Shown: positions 8,016 through 17,192, counted from the first letter of the stretch. The stretch is 64,000 bases of DNA from Haloferula luteola (GCF_014201715.1 NZ_JACHFD010000006.1:46510-110509); one strand, 5' to 3'. Made by a program: numbers and translations. Notes: generated from the letters alone by a model not told the origin.

Positions 8016-10175
8016 TCAGAAAACCATTCTTAGCACCCGAGGCCGGGCTTCATTGCGGAAGCGAATCCAGCAAAGTCCGTCGTGAGATTCCCAAGAAACC
8101 TCCTCACCATCGACTTCCACCCGCAACGGGACATTCGAGCTGGCCACCAGCAGGACTCCGGGAGTGTCTCCGACCCCTTCGATGGTCCACGCTGCCTCCT
8201 GGCCTTCCCTTGGCAAAGCTTTGCATCCGGCAGCTAATACCCGCGGTCCGGGCGACTGGGGAATCGCCTGCAAGTCAAGCAACAGAGCCCGAGTGCCTGG
8301 CTGAACTTCAAAACGCGGCTGCACCTCCAAACGAGGATCGAACAGATTGATCCAGCGGCCTTCCAGAACGGTCGCGCGCTCAGTCGGCGACTCATCAAGA
8401 CCCGCGACGACTCGATAGGGCCCCCGTTGAAGCATCAAATGCGAGGTCGTGCGCCATTCCAAACCGGCGTGTTCCGCCGCAGCCTGAACCTCGCCAACCC
8501 ATTGGTCATCGCGGGCAGCATCATCCGAAAAGGTCGCGGGATTCTCCTTGAGCCAGACGACAGCACCCTCACCCACTTCCACTCGTCGGCCTTCTGCCTG
8601 CACAAATTCCTCGTCCGCGAGACCGAGGCGCTCAAAAAGATCGAGTCGAGGACTGCGTGGTCTTTTCCCTCCATCATTCCACCACTCGGGAACCGCCAAA
8701 TACGGATCGGCATCATCGTCCACCACCACCAACTCTCCCCCTTGGCGAACCCATTGGGCGAGAGCTTGATGGGGCTCGGAAGACAGCGGCTTCTGACCCG
8801 AGTAGGTGAGTGTCAGCACCTTGAAGGGATCCAGAAAACCCTCGATCCCGACGTTTTCCAGCTGCACAGGTTCCACCGGCATCCCTCGCTTCACCAGCGG
8901 CAGAGCTTGGCCATAAATGTGTGCCATGTCCGGATCGCTCGGCGCCGGATCCTCGCGTTGGAACATCAGCGAATCGCTCACCAGCACCCCAATGCCTCGA
9001 GTTCCGCTGTCCCACTCCACCTGCTCCTGATTCATGTCGGCCAGAGCCGACATCACCACCTGCAGTTCTGTGGCATAGTCGGGTGGCATGCCCTGACGTT
9101 GGTCCTCTGGAGCGTTCCGCGGATAGCGCCCGCCAAAGGCTCTTTCGGGCCACGGTGCCACCTCAAATCGCCACACTTCCGGCTGCAACAACGAGGCCGT
9201 GAGAGTGGACTCCCAATGAGTTCGATAATCGGTCCAGTCATGGCGCGGATTGTCCTCCACCGGGTCGTTCAAATACCACACTCGCCGTCCAGTGGAACGC
9301 ACCAGATTCTGCATGACCCCATACTCCAAAAACGCCGTCTCGAAGGTTCTCTCCCGCTTCACACCCCGATATCGATTGGGCGTCCGGGAGGTACCGGTCC
9401 AAACTTGGGCAATGTAGCCGTCACAACCGTCGATCCGTGCCAGGCTCGATTGCGGGCTGACAATATGCCAGTGAGCGTAGTTCAGGAGGCTATGCGTCGG
9501 CACGTAGCACTTCACATCGGTGCCGTGCTCCCGATTCCACGCATCCACCCGGGCAAAAACCTGAGCCAGCGCACGACGGTAAAGAAAGTACTTCAGCTTC
9601 GATGCCTTCCACTGGGCCTCGACCGATCCATGAGGAGCCTGCCATTCCTCGTCGTAGTAGTCTTTCCATTCCCTTTTGAATCCATCCGAGTAGCCCGCCC
9701 GTGCCCAAAATTCAGGCTCCTCCAAATGGATGCCCGTGGCTCCCGCCATCAGGGCTTCCTCCACCCCCTTGGCCAAAAACTCACCGAAGTTCGCCGCAGG
9801 GCACATGTAGTAGACGTCGCCGCCGTGGCTGATCTTGTTACCATGGCGATCGGTCTGGGCGTTATCGACGTGGTTCTCTCCATCAAAGCGCCCGTAGAGG
9901 TAATCCTGATAATTTCCCCACGCCACCCCGGTCATGACGTGAATGTCGTAGCCCCGCTTGCGCCAGGACTCGATCCGTTCGGTCAATCGTTCTCCGATAC
10001 CATACACCAGGGCCACATCCGAACGAAGGTTCCCTTTCGGACTCCAAAATTCCGATGTCTGGAAACAGGTGCGCTCGTCGCTCTGCTTTGGATCCCGAGG
10101 AAAGGCAGGAGGCGACTCTGCCGCCAAAGTCGCCTGTGCACACGCCGATACCATGAGAATCCCACTCCATCGCAT
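8016..10175 (-). CDS. Large secreted protein of unknown function, possibly TIM-barrel glycosidase-like
   Basis: 719 residues with a signal peptide ([18 protein letters not shown]). No family is recognised with certainty. Residues 50-330 read like an alternating beta/alpha barrel with aromatic and acidic clusters seen in glycosidase-like proteins: [52 protein letters not shown]. The middle resembles a flavodoxin-like or trimerisation domain ([27 protein letters not shown]), as in GH42-type enzymes. The C-terminus is beta-rich. The acidic pair in HLEEPEF is a candidate catalytic site, but this is inference. It lies 47 bp after aat on the same strand; nothing nearby explains its role. Confidence 0.75.
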   Translation of the reverse strand: MRWSGILMVSACAQATLAAESPPAFPRDPKQSDERTCFQTSEFWSPKGNLRSDVALVYGIGERLTERIESWRKRGYDIHVMTGVAWGNYQDYLYGRFDGENHVDNAQTDRHGNKISHGGDVYYMCPAANFGEFLAKGVEEALMAGATGIHLEEPEFWARAGYSDGFKREWKDYYDEEWQAPHGSVEAQWKASKLKYFLYRRALAQVFARVDAWNREHGTDVKCYVPTHSLLNYAHWHIVSPQSSLARIDGCDGYIAQVWTGTSRTPNRYRGVKRERTFETAFLEYGVMQNLVRSTGRRVWYLNDPVEDNPRHDWTDYRTHWESTLTASLLQPEVWRFEVAPWPERAFGGRYPRNAPEDQRQGMPPDYATELQVVMSALADMNQEQVEWDSGTRGIGVLVSDSLMFQREDPAPSDPDMAHIYGQALPLVKRGMPVEPVQLENVGIEGFLDPFKVLTLTYSGQKPLSSEPHQALAQWVRQGGELVVVDDDADPYLAVPEWWNDGGKRPRSPRLDLFERLGLADEEFVQAEGRRVEVGEGAVVWLKENPATFSDDAARDDQWVGEVQAAAEHAGLEWRTTSHLMLQRGPYRVVAGLDESPTERATVLEGRWINLFDPRLEVQPRFEVQPGTRALLLDLQAIPQSPGPRVLAAGCKALPREGQEAAWTIEGVGDTPGVLLVASSNVPLRVEVDGEEVSWESHDGLCWIRFRNEARPRVLRMVF

Positions 10176-10221
10176 CCCCCCCTTACGCCTCCCTCCACCG
10201 AGTTTCTGTCCGACGATTCCG

Positions 10222-10806
10222 TCAGCTTTCGTTGCCCAACGCTTCCGCCAACATTCTCAGGTACTCATCCCGCGGCACCTCGTATCCTCCAAAAGTCCGC
10301 AAATGATCGGTCATCCACTGGGTGTCCAACAGAACGAAACCCGCCTCGCGCAAGCGCTCCACCAAATGCACCAGGGCGACCTTCGAAGCATCAGTTTTCC
10401 GCGAGAACATACTCTCGCCAAAAAAGACGCGCCCGATCGCCACGCCATACAACCCACCCTGCAAACCTTCGGCGTCCCAACATTCCACCGAATGAGCAAA
10501 CCCAAGGTGAAAAAGCTGTTGATAACTTTCGACAATTTGATCGTCGATCCAGGTTTCCACACGTTCTCCACAGCTTTTCACAACCTCCCCAAAAGCCGTA
10601 TCAAAACGGACTTCGAACAAACACTTCTTCAAAGTCCGCCTGAGACCTTTCGGCACATGGAAGCGTTCATCCAAGGGAATCAGGCCACGGCGATGCGGTG
10701 AAAACCAATGAATTTCACCGGCTTCCGCCATGGGAAAAATCCCTTGTGAATAAGCGTTCAGAAGTAGCTCAGGGGCAATCATACCCGACTCAGGAAGCTT
10801 GTACAC
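10222..10806 (-). CDS. aat: Leucyl/phenylalanyl-tRNA--protein transferase
   Basis: 194 residues from a GTG that overlaps the xseA stop region by 17 bp; an ATG at 10782 (186 residues) is an alternative. The family pattern is clear: ELLLNAYSQGIFPM, IHWFSPHRRGLIPL, SVECWDAEGLQGGLYGVAIG, FFGESMFSRKTDASKVAL and a terminal LDTQWMTDHLRTFGG. The enzyme adds Leu or Phe to N-terminal Arg/Lys of proteins and so marks them for ClpS/ClpAP degradation. Confidence 0.96.
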   Translation of the reverse strand: MYKLPESGMIAPELLLNAYSQGIFPMAEAGEIHWFSPHRRGLIPLDERFHVPKGLRRTLKKCLFEVRFDTAFGEVVKSCGERVETWIDDQIVESYQQLFHLGFAHSVECWDAEGLQGGLYGVAIGRVFFGESMFSRKTDASKVALVHLVERLREAGFVLLDTQWMTDHLRTFGGYEVPRDEYLRMLAEALGNES

Positions 10807-12169
10807 AACTGTGAATATCGCCGTCGGAAACCTTTGTTTGAATCACCTCTCCGGGTTGTACCGAATGCACGCTGTGAACAACTTTCCCATCGGGTCCGAG
10901 GGTGATTGAAAAGCCGCGGTCGAATGCCGACTGAGGCCCCAGAGCCTTTAGCAGACCTCCGAGATGACTGACTTGCGCCGCGCGATCTTCCAGTTGAACA
11001 CGGGCGGCACGATCGATGCGACGTCGCAATCCCTCGAGGAGTTCCCGTCGCTGAGTGACCTGGCGCTCCGGTTTCATTACCGCCAAACGCAAATCCAGAG
11101 CTTTCAGCTCCGCCCGTTGCTGGCGCCACCTCGCCACAACCTGACGGACCAATCGGTAGCGAAGTCCATCGAGGCGCATTTCCGGTTCACGCAACAGTCG
11201 ATCACCCCCGCGGGAAAGCACGCCGCGACGGGCATTCTCCAGAACCAACTCCAGCCGCTCGATGCGTTCAGAGACGCGACGCTTCAGGCGCCTCTCCAAT
11301 CCTTCGATCCGTTGTCGCAACGCCTCCCCATCAGGAACCGCCATTTCAGCCGCAGCACTGGGAGTGGGAGCCCGGCGATCCGCAACGAAGTCGGCAATCG
11401 TGAAATCGATTTCATGGCCCACCGCCGACAGCACCGGAATCGGGCAGGCAGCAATGGCCCGAGCCACGACTTCCTCGTTGAAATTCCACAAATCCTCCAA
11501 GGATCCCCCCCCACGGCCAACGATTAGCAGGTCGCACCGTGGCAGACCGAACCGTTCCGGTTCCCCCATCCTGCGAATGGCTTCGGCAATTTCTTTCTCG
11601 GCTCCTTTCCCCTGCACTCGCACCGGAAAAAGCACGGGTTTCACCCAAGGTGCCCGCCGGCCCATCACGTTCAATATATCTTCGATCGCGGCACCGGTCG
11701 CCGACGTCACCAACCCCACCACCCGTGGAAAAGCGGGCAACTCCTGCTTCCGCTCTGCGGCAAAAAGCCCCTCCGCCTCCAGCTTGCGCTTGAGCGCCTC
11801 AAATCGCGCCTGCAGATCCCCCAATCCGGCGCGCTCGACTTTCTGAACGATGATCTGCAGCTGGCCGCGGGCCTCATAGACACTCGGCTCTGCGAATACT
11901 CGCACCTTGGCTCCATCCTCCAACGCCTCGGATCCCGCTTTCCGGCGCGCCCCGAACATCACGCAGGAAATCTGGGCACCTTCATCCTTCAGGGAAAAAT
12001 ACCAATGTCCGCTGCCCTGTTTCCGGAGGTTCGAAACCTCGCCTTCCACCCACTGTTCCCCCAGTTGAATTTCCAGCAGGTTCTTCATCCGGCGGACGAG
12101 CTGGGTGACGCTCAACGCCTGCGGTTCGCGAGATGATTTCGATGAAAAAAGATCCACAACGGGGATCAT
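10790..12169 (-). CDS. xseA: Exodeoxyribonuclease VII large subunit
   Basis: 459 residues, typical size. An N-terminal OB fold (VSNLRKQGSGHWYFSLKDEGAQ, about 45-65) is followed by the catalytic domain with VGLVTSATGAAIEDILNV, LIVGRGGGSLEDLWNFNEE and SAVGHEIDFTIADFVADRRA, then a long coiled coil and a C-terminal DRGFSI motif. It degrades single-stranded DNA to oligonucleotides together with XseB, which is not in the window. The 3' end overlaps the start of aat. Confidence 0.97.
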   Translation of the reverse strand: MIPVVDLFSSKSSREPQALSVTQLVRRMKNLLEIQLGEQWVEGEVSNLRKQGSGHWYFSLKDEGAQISCVMFGARRKAGSEALEDGAKVRVFAEPSVYEARGQLQIIVQKVERAGLGDLQARFEALKRKLEAEGLFAAERKQELPAFPRVVGLVTSATGAAIEDILNVMGRRAPWVKPVLFPVRVQGKGAEKEIAEAIRRMGEPERFGLPRCDLLIVGRGGGSLEDLWNFNEEVVARAIAACPIPVLSAVGHEIDFTIADFVADRRAPTPSAAAEMAVPDGEALRQRIEGLERRLKRRVSERIERLELVLENARRGVLSRGGDRLLREPEMRLDGLRYRLVRQVVARWRQQRAELKALDLRLAVMKPERQVTQRRELLEGLRRRIDRAARVQLEDRAAQVSHLGGLLKALGPQSAFDRGFSITLGPDGKVVHSVHSVQPGEVIQTKVSDGDIHSCVQAS

Positions 12170-12188
12170 GCCCCGTCACGCCTCGCCA

Positions 12189-13280
12189 TCAACCTTTCAT
12201 GACCGGACGGACCCGCCCGCGGATCGACGGGAGCGTCGGGCACCCCGCAAGCAGCATCGCCACCTCCAGTTCGTGGCAGAGAATGCGCAGCGCATGCGCC
12301 ACCCCCACAGCCCCCGCAACCGCCAAAGCGTAGAGCATCGGTCGCCCCACCATCACCGCATCCGCACCCAGAGCGAGCGCGATGAAAGCATCCGTGCCAC
12401 GCCGGATTCCACCATCGACCAACACGGGAATCCGCCCGGCAACCTCTCGGGAAATCTCTGGCAAAACCTTCAAGGGCGCAGGCAGCACATCCAGTGTGCG
12501 ACCGCCATGATTCGAGACCACCAACCCATCGAAACTCGCTTCGACCGCGCGCTGGGCATCGGCAACACTCAACACCCCTTTCAACCAGACGGGCAAACGC
12601 GTTTGATTCTTCAACCAGATCAGGTCCTCCCAAGTCGGCAGCTCCGCGAGATAGCGGGGATCCAAAACCGATTCCACGACCGGCCATGCCGGCTCTCCCA
12701 CCAAATGGGGAGCTTCGATTTCCTCAGGAAATCGGAACCCAGCCCTCTGTTCTCGATTTCGAATGCCACTGACAGGCGCATCCACCGTCACCACCAAACC
12801 ATCGCAACCCGCATCCTCCAAACGCCTAACAAGCCCCAACATGAACTCACGATCCTTGCGGACATACAGCTGGAACCACAAAGGCACTCCCAAATGACGG
12901 GGCATGGCCTCAATCGGCGTACTGGCCCGACAACTCATCACCAGCGGAGCTCCCATCGCCGCGGCGCCGAGGGCCGTGGCAAGCTCACCCTCCGCATGAA
13001 ACAGTCGATGCGCTGCCATCGGAGCGATGAAAAACGGATGGGGGAGTTGGCCTCCTCGCAACTGGAGAGTCGAACTCGCCCCATGCATCTCAACGAGCAC
13101 TTGAGGCTGGATCGACCACTGCCGATACGCCTCCTGATTTACCTTCAATCCCCTCTCATCCGCAGCTCCTCCGGCAAGGTAGGCCCAGATATCCGGGGGA
13201 AGGAATTCCGGCGCCAAACGCTCATAGTCGCAGAGAGCCACCACGTCTTGGGGAATGCGTTCGAGACAAGTCTTCATCAC
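12189..13280 (-). CDS. FMN-dependent alpha-hydroxy-acid dehydrogenase/oxidase
   Basis: 363 residues, GTG start one base after the DUF2721 stop. It is a TIM-barrel flavoprotein of the lactate dehydrogenase/glycolate oxidase family: FFIAPMAAHRLFHAEGE, WFQLYVRKDREF, VTVDAPVSGIRNREQR, the active-site histidine in VVSNHGGRTLDVLPA, and the FMN-phosphate loop ALGADAVMVGRPMLYALA. It oxidises a 2-hydroxy acid to the 2-oxo acid. The exact substrate (lactate, glycolate or other) cannot be read from the sequence. It overlaps no neighbour but is tightly spaced with DUF2721 and xseA (19 bp). Confidence 0.93.
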   Translation of the reverse strand: MMKTCLERIPQDVVALCDYERLAPEFLPPDIWAYLAGGAADERGLKVNQEAYRQWSIQPQVLVEMHGASSTLQLRGGQLPHPFFIAPMAAHRLFHAEGELATALGAAAMGAPLVMSCRASTPIEAMPRHLGVPLWFQLYVRKDREFMLGLVRRLEDAGCDGLVVTVDAPVSGIRNREQRAGFRFPEEIEAPHLVGEPAWPVVESVLDPRYLAELPTWEDLIWLKNQTRLPVWLKGVLSVADAQRAVEASFDGLVVSNHGGRTLDVLPAPLKVLPEISREVAGRIPVLVDGGIRRGTDAFIALALGADAVMVGRPMLYALAVAGAVGVAHALRILCHELEVAMLLAGCPTLPSIRGRVRPVMKG

Positions 13281-13281
13281 T

Positions 13282-13686
13282 TCAGGATTCCCGACAATGC
13301 TCTTCCAGATTGCTCAACAGAATGCGTAGCGCCCCCCCTGAGATCCAAACCTCCAGCAGCAGACACACCAGCGATCCCCCCATCAGAACCAGCGCAGCCG
13401 CGAAACAAAACACCGAAATCACCTGCAAGCCACCGACCACCGACACCATCGACACCACGCACAGGAACAAGCTGATCGCCCCCAGCACCTGCATCCATCG
13501 AATCAATGTCAGCCGTTTCCGCAAATTCGAAATCTGCGCCATCAGCGTCTCGTCTCTCCTTTCCAACCAGCTGGCATGCAGCTGCCGAATCAACGCCGCA
13601 AGGTGAAGAAAGCGATTGGTGAAGGAGAGAAAAAGCAGGCTGATGGCCGGAAAAAGCAGGGCCGGTGTGGAGACTTCAAGCGTCAC
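13282..13686 (-). CDS. DUF2721 membrane protein
   Basis: 134 residues with three hydrophobic segments (about 8-25, 66-86 and 89-112). The arrangement matches DUF2721: TPALLFPAISLLFLSFTNRF at the N-terminus, a polar RQLHASW region and the later LRKRLTLIRWMQVLGA. The function of the family is unknown. It is followed immediately by the FMN dehydrogenase gene and preceded by rtcB 52 bp upstream, so it is probably part of the same minus-strand transcript. Confidence 0.88.
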   Translation of the reverse strand: MTLEVSTPALLFPAISLLFLSFTNRFLHLAALIRQLHASWLERRDETLMAQISNLRKRLTLIRWMQVLGAISLFLCVVSMVSVVGGLQVISVFCFAAALVLMGGSLVCLLLEVWISGGALRILLSNLEEHCRES

Positions 13687-13738
13687 GCCCCCCTTTACCC
13701 CGAAGACTCGTGATTGGCAAAAGGGGACGTCGCTTTCT

Positions 13739-15265
13739 TCACCACTCCCGCATCTCCTGGTTCATCTGCCGGCGTTCCTTCCGGTGTTGGATCTGACGCT
13801 TTTGCTTGGGAGTGAGAACCTCTTCCCGATCGCGCCAGGAACGGCCGGAATCTCCCGCCATAAGACAACCTCGAGGATGGATCTCGGCGATCACTTCAGC
13901 GAGCTGATAGGCCTCAATCTGCTCCCTCACGGTCCGCGCGTCCTTGTAGGCGAAAGGTAGCTCACTGAGGTCCGGCTTTCCGCAATACCAGCGGACATCC
14001 AGGCCCGCCGTGCTCTCAGCCAAGATCTTGCTGCGGCTCTCCTCCTCCCGATAGCGACGCCGCAGGGCCGTTCGCGAAAGGTTGCGGCCCGCCCCGTGAG
14101 GGGCAAAGGCATGATACGCCTCATGGTCCGCTCCTAACACCCACAAGATCGGCTCTGCCATGTTAAGGGGAATCAGGCCAAGTTGCGGTCGGCCCTGATC
14201 ATCCCGCCACGCCGGAGTGGCACCCTTTCCGTGATAGAAAAGATCCCCCCTCCGCCACACGAAATTGTGGGCGTTCCCCACCTCCGCCTTGGCGATCCCA
14301 CCAATGGCTTCAAGGAATCGACGATGAATCGCCCGGTGGTTCGCTCGCGTCCAACGGGAGACATATTGAAGGGCCTCCCAATATTCGCGTCCGTCCTCCG
14401 AATCCGCATCCAGCCAAGCAGCCGCATCGGGGATGCCCGCCGCCTGCCGCGCGACATGTTTCACCGCAGCTGCAAGTCCCCGTTTGTAGACATGGGCGCC
14501 CAGACTGCGGGATCCATGGTGCGTGACCAGAACCCGATAGTGCCCGATCGGCAGAGCAGATGCCAGGTCTCCATGCCCGGTAAGCTGCAACAGCGCCCGC
14601 ATCTCAGGACGAACTTCGACCTCGCCAAGAAAAGCAAAATGGTTGCCATCCCCCTGATCGGCGATCTGGGCCCGGGCTCTCTCTCGCAAACCGTAAAGAA
14701 AGCGGTTCTCCCACACAGGCTCGTCAAGCACCGGATCGTCGACCCAATCCTCGGGAGCACGCTGGCCCTGACCCATTCGCGTGGCATGGGTCAGAGCATC
14801 CATTTCTACAGCCAGATCACCCTCTGCCCGATAAAACGTCGCAAACATCGAACACCCGATGTCCGAGGAATGCGCCGCGGGAAGAATCGCGTTCTGCGCC
14901 ACCACCACCCCACCCACCGGGAGGGTGGCCTCGGCAGTCCCAGCAGGACAGGCGTCCGGCATGATCGCTCCTCCGATGAGAACCGGAGTTCTCAGGAGCT
15001 GGTCCATCTGCCGACGAACGCGAGTGAGATTCTCCCTCTCTTCCCGGGTTTCAGCACGAATCGCCTCCGCCCAAGGTAAGGGAGAATCCCGAAGTGTGGG
15101 CTTGGGAACTGGATCGCCAAATTCCCGCTTCAGCAACTTGATGAGATATTTCGGACTCGTGATCCCACGGGTCCGGTATTCGGCGAGCTTCTCAAGCATC
15201 GCCTCCAATCGCGGACCCGGCAAATAGCCGGCCGCGATCAGGTCATTCTTCGTGATTACTTTCAT
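13739..15265 (-). CDS. rtcB: Divergent RtcB-type RNA ligase
   Basis: 508 residues from ATG at 15265 (MKVITKNDLIAAGYLPG); 15 further residues upstream are not conserved. RtcB motifs can be aligned but are altered: MPDACPAGT replaces the usual MPDCHPG, the metal-binding Asp/Cys pair is kept in HSSDIGCSM, GDGNHF replaces the usual SGNHF, THHGSRSLG replaces HSGSRGLG, HNFVWRR is present, and the guanylylated histidine is kept in APHGAGRNLSR. Key metal and nucleotide residues are therefore present, and GTP-dependent RNA 3'-phosphate ligation is plausible. The C-terminus ends in a very basic tail (LTPKQKRQIQHRKERRQ). No archease gene is adjacent. The 5' end overlaps the GNAT gene by 23 bp. Confidence 0.87.
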   Translation of the reverse strand: MKVITKNDLIAAGYLPGPRLEAMLEKLAEYRTRGITSPKYLIKLLKREFGDPVPKPTLRDSPLPWAEAIRAETREERENLTRVRRQMDQLLRTPVLIGGAIMPDACPAGTAEATLPVGGVVVAQNAILPAAHSSDIGCSMFATFYRAEGDLAVEMDALTHATRMGQGQRAPEDWVDDPVLDEPVWENRFLYGLRERARAQIADQGDGNHFAFLGEVEVRPEMRALLQLTGHGDLASALPIGHYRVLVTHHGSRSLGAHVYKRGLAAAVKHVARQAAGIPDAAAWLDADSEDGREYWEALQYVSRWTRANHRAIHRRFLEAIGGIAKAEVGNAHNFVWRRGDLFYHGKGATPAWRDDQGRPQLGLIPLNMAEPILWVLGADHEAYHAFAPHGAGRNLSRTALRRRYREEESRSKILAESTAGLDVRWYCGKPDLSELPFAYKDARTVREQIEAYQLAEVIAEIHPRGCLMAGDSGRSWRDREEVLTPKQKRQIQHRKERRQMNQEMREW

Positions 15266-15824
15266 GGGGCGTCTGCGAACTCTTTCGGGCGGCCCGCCAA
15301 TCCTCATCAATCATTCCATAATTCACGCGGTCACACAGTTCTCCCAGTCTCTGGGAGCGTAGCCGCTGGACACCTTCGAAGCCCATTCCCGCCTTGGCCA
15401 TGACCCGTCCCGAGGCAGGGTTCCCGCTGAAGTGATAGGCTTCGATGCGCCGCAACCCGAGATCCTCAAACCCGTAGCGAAGCATCTCGGTCAGGGCTTC
15501 GGTCATATATCCCTGTCCCCAATGGTCGATGCCGAGCCAATAGCCCGCCATTCCCCACGGCTTCCCAGGTTCGGGGTGAAGTCCAATTGCCCCGATGAGG
15601 GCATCGGTTTCCCGGAGGACGATGACGAAAGTTTCCCAACAGCCTTCCTCCTCTTTCTTGCGAATGGCCGTCAGCCATTCCTCCGCATGGCGTCGCTCAT
15701 AGGGCCATGGAACCACACTGAGCATTTCCACCACTCTGCGTTCTTGGAGCAGATGGGTGATGACGTCGATGTCCTCCTCGTACGGAGGACGCAGTTTCAA
15801 TCGAGATGTCAAAAAAGTCTTCAT
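15243..15824 (-). CDS. GNAT family N-acetyltransferase (RimJ/RimL-like)
   Basis: 193 residues. It begins with the RimJ-type TSRLKLRPPYEEDIDVITHL, has the central beta strands (LIGAIGLHPEPGKPWGMAGYWLG), the acetyl-CoA loop region GQGYMTEALTEMLRYGFEDL, and RIEAYHFSGNPASGRVMAKAG with GMGFEGVQR. These are the marks of the family that acetylates ribosomal protein N-termini or small amines. The substrate is unknown. Its 3' end overlaps the start of rtcB, so the pair is likely co-expressed. Confidence 0.92.
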   Translation of the reverse strand: MKTFLTSRLKLRPPYEEDIDVITHLLQERRVVEMLSVVPWPYERRHAEEWLTAIRKKEEEGCWETFVIVLRETDALIGAIGLHPEPGKPWGMAGYWLGIDHWGQGYMTEALTEMLRYGFEDLGLRRIEAYHFSGNPASGRVMAKAGMGFEGVQRLRSQRLGELCDRVNYGMIDEDWRAARKSSQTPHESNHEE

Positions 15825-15840
15825 GATGGATTCAAATTAA

Positions 15841-15871
15841 GGTCAGGGAGCGAACACGGCTCTCCCTGACC
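15841..15871 (-). terminator. Perfect 10-bp hairpin after the HNH gene, no T-tract
   Basis: ggtcagggag (15841-15850) pairs exactly with ctccctgacc (15862-15871) around an 11-base loop. It lies about 100 bp after the HNH stop and 17 bp before the GNAT start on the minus strand. The following minus-strand sequence is TTAATTT rather than a run of T, so termination is uncertain; it could instead be a regulatory hairpin in the GNAT leader. Confidence 0.5.
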
Positions 15872-15974
15872 ATAGGGGGACGAAAAGCAGCCCGCCGTGA
15901 CGGGCCGCGGGGTCACCTCCCTCCGGAAGCCGGGGGGGCGATGCTTGGGTGGGTGCCGATGCTCCGGGAACCGC

Positions 15975-16565
15975 TTAGACCGAGAACTTGAGGAAGTAAT
16001 TCCAGTCCTCGATCTTCCACGAATTCCGGATCCGCAGCGAGGCAGGCACGGCCTTTGGCGTTTTCGGTACCGAGAGCAGCCGAAGTCCCGCTTCTTCCGG
16101 AGTTCGGGCTCCCTTGCGGGTATTGATTCGGCGATCGGAAAGCACACAGTTTTCCCAATCGTCCACCCCGCCTCGTGACCTCGGAATGACGTGGTCGATG
16201 TTCGCCTCGTCCGGCCGGAGAGTCCGACCGGTATATTGGCAACGTCCTCCGTCACGCTCCCAGATCCCCCTGAATCCAAAGACCGGACGCACCATCGGCA
16301 CCCGATCAAACTGATGAAGGAGAATCACCGTAGGAACCCGAATGCGCCCACGCGGAGTCCCCACTGATGGCAGATCCTCCGGCACGTCGAGCACCGACCA
16401 TTGCTCCCATTCCATCGGCTGAAAGGCACCCTCTTCAATCCAGATCGCTCGGGCAGTGCCCGAAACGAGGTGGCTGAAAGCTTCCGCGGGTGAAATGGCA
16501 TCGATGGCCATCCAGTGGCGGTTCAGCACCAAAACGCTGGTTCGATGAAGGATGCTGTCAGTCAT
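15975..16565 (-). CDS. HNH endonuclease
   Basis: 196 residues from ATG at 16565 (MTDSILHRTSVLVLNRHW). The N-terminal domain has the pattern of a widespread bacterial HNH family (LVLNRHWMAIDAISPAEAF, IRVPTVILLHQFDRVP). The nuclease core is CQYTGRTLRPDEANIDHVI, then PRSRGGVDDWENCVLSDRR and the closing INTRKGARTPEEAG. His and the downstream Asn/Asp of the H-N-H fold are present; only one Cys of a possible zinc pair is seen. These proteins are common in free-living bacteria and their cellular role is not established. No methylase is adjacent, so this is not a clear restriction system. Confidence 0.9.
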   Translation of the reverse strand: MTDSILHRTSVLVLNRHWMAIDAISPAEAFSHLVSGTARAIWIEEGAFQPMEWEQWSVLDVPEDLPSVGTPRGRIRVPTVILLHQFDRVPMVRPVFGFRGIWERDGGRCQYTGRTLRPDEANIDHVIPRSRGGVDDWENCVLSDRRINTRKGARTPEEAGLRLLSVPKTPKAVPASLRIRNSWKIEDWNYFLKFSV

Positions 16566-16907
16566 GGCAGTGGGAGGTCGTGGGGATGAATCCGGATTTC
16601 GAGGGAGGTTCCGGCCCGAAGATGCCCAGTCAAAGCCAGGCAAGAATCAGGACCGATTGCTTATCTTTTCATGTAACAACAAAGACACAGAGATGGAGGC
16701 ACTTCGAATATCTTCATGAAGACACCGGAAGTCTTTCAAATGGCCCCAGAGCGCGGGTGGCGCGCCGGATGTCAGGAAGCCCCAAACGGTCGTTGAGGCG
16801 ATGTTGGATCGGTGGCGGAGCCGTACGGATGAGGAGGCTTGGAGCTTCCGAAGTTCGGGTAAAATGGCTGCGCAGGGTCGGGTGTCTTTCCGGAAGGTCG
16901 CTGGGGA

Positions 16908-16944
16908 TAAAGAAAAAGCCCCGTTTCCTTGCGGAAAGCGGGGC
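16908..16944 (-). terminator. Strong intrinsic terminator not preceded by a known gene
   Basis: An 11-bp stem (16918-16928 with 16933-16944, one bulged base) closes a 4-base loop; on the minus strand it is followed by TTTTTCTTT. It lies 340 bp upstream of the HNH start, with no recognised minus-strand gene before it, so a short transcript should end here. Confidence 0.85.
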
Positions 16945-17186
16945 GTCACAGCTCGGGTCTTCTGACTCGTGTGGGTCGTCATATCAACCCATCCCTACTT
17001 TCCGGATTTCTTCGATGCATCGGATTCGACACCTCCTTACCATTCTGGATGGGGGCCTCGATCCGCGTGATGGCATGCCCTGCATACCCGCCATCGACGA
17101 ACCACTCCCCGCGCATGCGGCAAGGTTTGGTTGGACTGGATGAACGATGCAGGAACATGGTGCTAGGAGCAGATTGATTTTGCTGG
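16908..17186 (-). ncRNA. Candidate short transcript or leader with B12-box-like element and mini-ORF
   Basis: Between a promoter-like element (17193-17219) and the terminator (16908-16944) the minus strand holds a perfect AAGGAGGT (17038-17031). Ten bases later an ATG opens a 13-codon frame (17020-16979, MHRRNPESRDGLI). This is followed by GAGTCAGAAGACC, which resembles the cobalamin riboswitch B12 box, and an upstream GGTGTCGAATCCG that loosely resembles that riboswitch's other conserved stretch. The CCGC-ACTGT core of a cobalamin riboswitch was not found, so that call is not made. A longer frame (17116-16979) is also open. It could be a small RNA, a leader peptide or a decayed riboswitch. 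Confidence 0.3.
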
Positions 17187-17192
17187 CGGAGC

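Noticed and set aside
8427-10643. A 738-codon open frame on the plus strand opposite the 719-residue secreted protein
   Set aside because: The opposite strand has a signal peptide and coherent protein sequence; this frame is Arg/His/Pro-rich antisense of GC-rich coding DNA.
12105-13475. A 456-codon plus-strand frame across the FMN dehydrogenase
   Set aside because: The composition is unlike a protein of this genome and the minus-strand gene has an intact active site.
15975-16565. A restriction-modification system around the HNH nuclease
   Set aside because: No methyltransferase or specificity gene lies nearby, and this HNH type occurs widely without one.
16490-17143. A 217-codon plus-strand frame across the gene-poor region
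   Set aside because: It crosses the HNH gene start and the strong minus-strand terminator and shows no domain.
16908-17186. A definite cobalamin riboswitch call
   Set aside because: The B12-box-like stretch is suggestive, but the CCGC-ACTGT core was not found and no B12 gene follows.
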